Shown: positions 7,436 to 10,764 of the stretch, one piece after another | How the letters are laid out: each line of letters opens with the position of its first letter | How positions within the stretch are numbered: position 1 is the first letter of the stretch | DNA from: Oligoflexia bacterium | GTDB taxonomy: Bacteria > Bdellovibrionota > JAFGOL01 | DNA: 10,764 bases | Reading direction: 5' to 3' | NCBI GenBank assembly: GCA_016926495.1 | Contig: JAFGOL010000201.1 | Coordinates: 1 to 10,764, forward strand | Notes under the pieces: model-generated | Database searches by the model: none | Seen by the model: the letters and a program-made list of their open reading frames with translations, nothing else | Told to the model about the DNA's origin: nothing | Position numbers and translations under genes: made by a program

Positions 7436-7451
7436 ACATGGAGGTTGATTT

Positions 7452-8000
7452 ATGAAAAAGGGTTTTCTTTCTTTGTTGTGTCTGGTTTCATCTTCACTTT
7501 TTGCGTCCGGTTACCTTGGCGTTCACGGTAATTTTGAAAGATGGAGCAGTTCTATCGATGTTGGCGTTGCTTCTACAAGTTTTTCATGGAATGCTGTGGG
7601 CGGCGGCGTTGGTATAGGTATGGAAGTAGCGGAACCTGTGTCAATTGAAGCGTATTTTGATTTTTTAAAACATCTGGATCCTTATGAAGGCGCTCCCGGA
7701 GTCAGTGATTTTTCAATGACTTCAATGCACTTTGGCGGAAAGCTCGCGGTATTGCTTGCCGATATAGTTGTAATAAAAGCCGGGGCCGGTATGTGCAGGT
7801 CAACTCAAACAGCATCACAGGGCGGTATAAGTTTGTCCGTGTCATCAAATAACTTTGAAGTTGTTGTATCAGGCGGAGTACTGGTTCCATTGGGACCGTC
7901 AATAAGCTTTGATGTGGAAGGCTTATACAGAAGGGTATTTGCTGCTGAAGGCGCTGTCAACGGTGTGGGCGGTCAGGCCGGCATAGTATTATCCTTTTAA
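7452..8000 (+). CDS. Outer-membrane beta-barrel protein
   Basis: A 182-residue exported protein of unknown specific role. Residues 1-20 are a clear signal peptide (MKK, then a Leu/Phe-rich core) with cleavage expected near FA-SG; no lipobox cysteine follows. The mature part is Gly/Ser/Val-rich with alternating hydrophobic strands such as VGGGVGIGMEV, FGGKLAVLLADIVVIKAG and FEVVVSGGVLVPLG, and ends GIVLSF. A terminal Phe after alternating residues is the usual BAM-recognised signal of barrel proteins. Size fits an eight-strand barrel of the OmpA/OmpX/OMP_b-brl kind without a peptidoglycan-binding domain. GGAGG lies 7 nt before the ATG. It is transcribed alone, diverging from the proC-like gene and converging on the phosphorylase gene. 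It is the best evidence in the window for an outer membrane. Confidence 0.8.
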   Translation: MKKGFLSLLCLVSSSLFASGYLGVHGNFERWSSSIDVGVASTSFSWNAVGGGVGIGMEVAEPVSIEAYFDFLKHLDPYEGAPGVSDFSMTSMHFGGKLAVLLADIVVIKAGAGMCRSTQTASQGGISLSVSSNNFEVVVSGGVLVPLGPSISFDVEGLYRRVFAAEGAVNGVGGQAGIVLSF

Positions 8001-8012
8001 TTAAATATCGGT

Positions 8013-8063
8013 AAAAAAATAATTATCCCTGGGTTTTTTGAACAGATAAAAAATCCAGGGATA
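8013..8063 (-). terminator. Hairpin and T-tract at the end of the phosphorylase gene
   Basis: Arms at 8024-8039 and 8048-8063 form a long stem: TATCCCTGG pairs with CCAGGGATA and T6 pairs with A6, with one internal mismatch (a G-U wobble in plus-strand RNA) and an 8-nt loop. Read on the minus strand it is followed after 4 nt by seven T residues (8019-8013), a normal intrinsic terminator for the phosphorylase gene. The stem contains that gene's last codons and stop. For the converging barrel gene the same stem is followed only by a mixed T-rich string, so termination in that direction would be weaker. Confidence 0.7.
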
Positions 8064-8877
8064 TTCTTATTATGCCGTCTAATTTTTGAGAAACCTTTTT
8101 TCCGTTTTCTTTGACTTCTTCATGAGAGAGGGTGTGGTCTTTTCTGACTCCCGTACAGAAATTGGTAACTGAAGATACGCACGCTATCCTTGTTCCCATC
8201 TGGTGCAGTGCGATTACCTCAGGCACCGTGCTCATTCCCACAACGGATACTCCCATTTTTTTCAATGCGCGGATTTCTGCCGCTGTTTCATATTGAGGTC
8301 CCCTGGTCCATGCGTAAACCCCTTGTTTTAATTTAATGCTGTTTTTTCGGGCGGCTTTTAAAATATCCGAGCCTAGTTCGCGGGAATATGCCTGGCCCAT
8401 ATCTATGAATTGTTCACCAATCATGCGTGCTTCATCACTCCCCAGGGGGCTGAGCCCCGTGGTGTTAATGTGATCATTTATCAGCACAATATCTCCGGGC
8501 CTGTTTTGTACGGATGTGCTTCCGGCTGCATTTGTTATAAAGGCTGTCTTTGCTCCCAGAAAAGCTATTGCCCTGGGCAGTCGCACAACGTCATCACAGT
8601 GATATCCCTCGTATATGTGCAGCCTGCCTCTCATTATGGCAATGACCTGCCCTTCGTATTCGCAGAACTGCAATATGCCCTTGTGCCCGCTTACGGATGA
8701 ACCGGGTATGCCCGTGATATCCTTATATCTGAATGTATAGAGGGTATTGATATCTTCCAGGACATTATTAAGCCCTGAACCCAGAATAACAAGGCACTCA
8801 GGTCTGATTGCGCCCAGTTTGTTTCCGAGATACAGGGCAGTATCTTTAAAAGTATAACAGGAACAATTGTTAGTCAG
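8023..8877 (-). CDS. punA: Purine nucleoside phosphorylase, type II (trimeric)
   Basis: Phosphorolysis of inosine and guanosine to base and ribose-1-phosphate in purine salvage. From CTG at 8877 the product is 284 residues, close to the roughly 270-290 usual for the family. Landmarks: VILGSGL (30-36, phosphate loop), GHKG near residue 64, RLHIYEGY (85-92), NAAG (116-119), GPQYET (193-198), GMSTVPE (214-220) and TN (238-239). The Glu220/Asn239 pair is typical of 6-oxopurine-specific enzymes rather than methylthioadenosine phosphorylase. No ATG, GTG or TTG lies in frame before the phosphate loop; the frame is open back to TGA at 8895-8893. CTG 8877-8875, with GGGAAGG 8 nt upstream, gives the right N-terminus and overlaps the upstream membrane gene by 8 nt, implying translational coupling. 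A TTG at 8673 would delete the phosphate loop and is rejected. The start codon is uncertain; the gene is not. Confidence 0.9.
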   Translation of the reverse strand: MTNNCSCYTFKDTALYLGNKLGAIRPECLVILGSGLNNVLEDINTLYTFRYKDITGIPGSSVSGHKGILQFCEYEGQVIAIMRGRLHIYEGYHCDDVVRLPRAIAFLGAKTAFITNAAGSTSVQNRPGDIVLINDHINTTGLSPLGSDEARMIGEQFIDMGQAYSRELGSDILKAARKNSIKLKQGVYAWTRGPQYETAAEIRALKKMGVSVVGMSTVPEVIALHQMGTRIACVSSVTNFCTGVRKDHTLSHEEVKENGKKVSQKLDGIIRISLDFLSVQKTQG

Positions 8878-9376
8878 TTTTTTCGCCTTCCCTCAGCTTT
8901 AATGCTTCAATCAGCTTGTCAGGTTCATGTGTAGCCGCGTTCCTGAGATACTGTATTCTTTTATTGTAAGCTTCAGAGAGCTCCTGAAAAAAGTCTTTTT
9001 TCCTGAAAGACAGTTTTTCGCTAATTTTATCCAGCGATATTGATCTCAGGTACGTTATCATTCTGTAAATAGGTCCGGCTATTTTGTGCGAAAACAGCAG
9101 CCCCGAAATAAAAATCAAAATAAAAACGCTAACTGATGTAATTAAAAAATACACATTCATATCAGCCCTGCTGTCATCAATAAACCTGAAATATACATGT
9201 CCGGGAGGGAATCCCGCTTCTATGCCCAGATCAATTGAAGACTGGAAGAAAAAGCTGAGCATCGTGTAAAATGCCGCAATTGTAATTAGCGCGATAGCTG
9301 TTGTGTAGATGATAAACTTGATTTGGAAATCCTTGTTAATAAGATAAACGCGTCTTTTATAAGGTGCTACGCCCAT
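8870..9376 (-). CDS. Two-helix membrane protein with HAMP-like domain
   Basis: A 168-residue inner-membrane protein with no known specific function. A basic N-terminus (KRR at 7-9) precedes helix 1 (about 20-44), a periplasmic loop of some 30 residues, and helix 2 (about 74-96). SHKIAGPIYRMITYL (96-110) and the following amphipathic stretch to about 147, including RKKDFFQELSEAYN, match a HAMP signal-relay domain. After it only a short charged tail remains: no kinase, cyclase or methyl-accepting region. Stand-alone TM-HAMP proteins are known, but their roles are mostly undefined. ATG 9376 has a perfect AGGAGG 8 nt upstream. The stop (TAA, 8872-8870) lies just past the proposed CTG start of the phosphorylase gene, so the two are probably one operon. 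Whether they share a function is unknown. Confidence 0.8.
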   Translation of the reverse strand: MGVAPYKRRVYLINKDFQIKFIIYTTAIALITIAAFYTMLSFFFQSSIDLGIEAGFPPGHVYFRFIDDSRADMNVYFLITSVSVFILIFISGLLFSHKIAGPIYRMITYLRSISLDKISEKLSFRKKDFFQELSEAYNKRIQYLRNAATHEPDKLIEALKLREGEKTD

Positions 9377-9408
9377 TATTTAAACCTCCTAACTGCTTAA
9401 TATGCAAC

Positions 9409-9437
9409 ATTTTATATCAGTTATCCCTAATGTGAAA
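9409..9437 (-). promoter_or_regulatory. Candidate promoter of the membrane protein-phosphorylase operon
   Basis: On the minus strand TTTCAC (9437-9432) and TAAAAT (9414-9409) are 17 nt apart, with transcription expected near 9402 and a leader of about 26 nt carrying the AGGAGG site. On the plus strand of the same region, TTGCAA (9456-9461) with TAATTA (9478-9483) is a weak possibility for the phosphofructokinase gene; I do not list it separately. Confidence 0.3.
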
Positions 9438-9528
9438 GCAATAAAATGATGGTACTTGCAAAATATTTATTATGGAGTAATTAAGAGGTATCAGAAAACT
9501 GACAATAATTTTTCAGGAGGTTTGGGGT

Positions 9529-10749
9529 ATGTCTTCGGCAAATATCAAAAGAATAGGAATAATCACCAGTGGCGGGGACTGTGGCGGCTTGAACGCGGTT
9601 ATAAAAGGCGCTGCCCAGATGGCATTCAACAACGGTATAGATGTCAGGGTAATTCCTAATGGATATGCGTCTCTGTACAATCTTGTGGAAATAGAATCTC
9701 TGCCTGTTTTGACCAGTGATCGCCTTGATTCTTTCAGTTCGGACCTTGCGGGCTCTGAAGCAGGGCATTCCAGGGTGAAGATCAGCAAAATAAAGGACCC
9801 TAACAAGTTTGACAGGATTCGTGAGGGTATGAAAAAGCACGCCATAGACGCGCTGGTAATCAGCGGCGGTGATGATACGGGCAGTGTTATGGTTGATCTT
9901 AGCGAGCACGGCATTAAGTGCGTACACGCTCCGAAAACAATGGACCTTGACCTTCAAACATACAGCGTGGGCGGGGATTCAACAATTAACAGGATTGCAA
10001 GGTTTGCAAGTGATTTAAGAACAACGGGGCGTACGCATAACAGGGCCATCGTTCTTGAGGTTTTCGGGCGTTACGCGGGGCATACAGCTTTCAGGGGCGG
10101 GGTGGCTGCCGATGCTGATTGTATATTGATCCCGGAAATACCCGTGGATTTTGACGAGGTTTACAAACATTATAAGGAGACGTTCATGAGAAGGGTGAGG
10201 AGCAGTGACGTAAAAGCTGGTACTTACCTGATTATTGTTGCCGAAGGCATGACGGATGCAGCCGGTCAAAGTATTACCGACGATACTTTCGGCGCCGACG
10301 CTTTCGGGCATAAAAAGCTCAGCGGTGCCGCCAAATATGTCCGCAGGCAGATTGAGGAGAGGGCAAAAAAAGACGCTCAGATTAAAGAATTTATGAAGGA
10401 AACGGGCATGTTCGTAGACGGTATGTATGAAAATCCCGAGATCAGGGAGGTTAATCCCGGCCACCTGGTAAGATGCGGCGAGACTTCAGCGTACGATGTG
10501 AGCTTTGGCCGTTCAGTGGGCGCGGCCGCGGTTTCGCTGCTTATTAAAGGTTTGACAGGGGTGACTGTCGCGGAAGTTTCAGGCTCTGAAATTCACTATA
10601 TGCCCGCAAAAGTCGCGATCGAGCAGCGTTTTGTTGATCTTGACGAAGTATCCTTATATGAAACACTTGGTACATGTTTCGGCAGGAAGCCCGTGAATTT
10701 TAAGCCTTCTTTTGTAGAAGACAAGGCTAAAATAAAAAGGATATACTAG
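9529..10749 (+). CDS. pfp: 6-phosphofructokinase, predicted pyrophosphate-dependent
   Basis: Phosphorylates fructose-6-phosphate to fructose-1,6-bisphosphate in glycolysis; the PPi-using form is reversible. The 406-residue protein is complete and cytosolic. Visible: TSGGDCGGLNAVIKG (13-27, nucleotide/PPi loop; usually GGDxPGxN), GGDD (113-116), PKTMDLD (135-141), FGRYAGH (179-185), ILIPEIP (199-205), AEG (238-240) and HLVRCGETSAYD (312-323; usually QRGGxPSxxD). In this family Gly after GGD plus Gly before T-I-D mark ATP use; Asp116 and Lys136 here mark PPi use. The normally invariant Asn of TIDND is Leu140, while both Asp residues remain. ATG 9529 has AGGAGG (9515-9520) 8 nt upstream. It diverges from the membrane protein gene and stops 15 nt before the window ends. 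Cofactor choice is inferred from two residues only. Confidence 0.93.
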   Translation: MSSANIKRIGIITSGGDCGGLNAVIKGAAQMAFNNGIDVRVIPNGYASLYNLVEIESLPVLTSDRLDSFSSDLAGSEAGHSRVKISKIKDPNKFDRIREGMKKHAIDALVISGGDDTGSVMVDLSEHGIKCVHAPKTMDLDLQTYSVGGDSTINRIARFASDLRTTGRTHNRAIVLEVFGRYAGHTAFRGGVAADADCILIPEIPVDFDEVYKHYKETFMRRVRSSDVKAGTYLIIVAEGMTDAAGQSITDDTFGADAFGHKKLSGAAKYVRRQIEERAKKDAQIKEFMKETGMFVDGMYENPEIREVNPGHLVRCGETSAYDVSFGRSVGAAAVSLLIKGLTGVTVAEVSGSEIHYMPAKVAIEQRFVDLDEVSLYETLGTCFGRKPVNFKPSFVEDKAKIKRIY

Positions 10750-10764
10750 AAAAATATTGCAACC

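Noticed and set aside
8023..8673. 216-residue purine nucleoside phosphorylase starting at TTG 8673
   Set aside because: It would lose the phosphate-binding loop and first strands, which are encoded in the same frame upstream.
9491..9520. Switch between two hairpins that could mask the phosphofructokinase ribosome binding site
   Set aside because: TCAG/CTGA pairings are only 4 bp and would be unstable; chance is the simpler explanation.

Overview
The window comes from a Gram-negative-type bacterium. The best sign is a secreted eight-strand-type outer-membrane barrel protein that ends in phenylalanine. Coding sequence is moderate in GC, Shine-Dalgarno sites are strong (AGGAGG or GGAGG, 7-8 nt before ATG), and genes are tightly packed with short overlaps. 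I cannot name the phylum. The mix of a soluble CheA-like kinase, an HD-GYP protein, a PPi-type phosphofructokinase and a short-repeat array would fit a spirochaete, a deltaproteobacterium or an uncultured candidate phylum. No rRNA, tRNA, CRISPR array, transposase or phage gene was seen.

Layout, left to right. Positions 1-374 hold no convincing gene: an A+T-rich stretch with a promoter-like dyad (146-175), then a 12-copy tandem heptad AAC(A/C/T)GNN (290-373) that ends one base before the ilvD stop codon. ilvD (375-2207, minus) encodes dihydroxy-acid dehydratase for branched-chain amino acid and pantothenate precursors. A 166-bp divergent region with promoter-like boxes on each strand separates it from a rightward three-gene signalling operon (2374-6451). 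That operon encodes an HD-GYP-family protein, an 832-residue soluble kinase (degenerate receiver, GAF, PAS, HPt and CheA-type ATPase domains) and a receiver-only response regulator with a helical tail. The three genes overlap or abut (19 nt and 1 nt), so they are probably co-translated as one pathway.

The regulator converges on a proC-like gene (6441-7265, minus), and the two reading frames overlap tail to tail by 11 bp. proC diverges from an outer-membrane beta-barrel gene (7452-8000, plus), whose 5' leader holds several short dyads. Next, on the minus strand, come a type II purine nucleoside phosphorylase gene (8023-8877) and, upstream of it, a two-helix membrane protein with a HAMP-like segment (8870-9376). 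The phosphorylase has no ATG, GTG or TTG at the right place and probably starts at CTG overlapping the upstream gene. A hairpin plus T-tract at its 3' end looks like its terminator. Diverging from the membrane gene is a 6-phosphofructokinase (9529-10749, plus) with the GGDD and PKT residues typical of the pyrophosphate-dependent form.

Most metabolic genes here (ilvD, proC-like, punA, pfp) are ordinary housekeeping functions and form no single pathway. The parts that deserve a second look are the compact signalling operon, with an HD-GYP protein that seems to lack c-di-GMP-contacting residues, the heptad array, and the unusual start of the phosphorylase gene.
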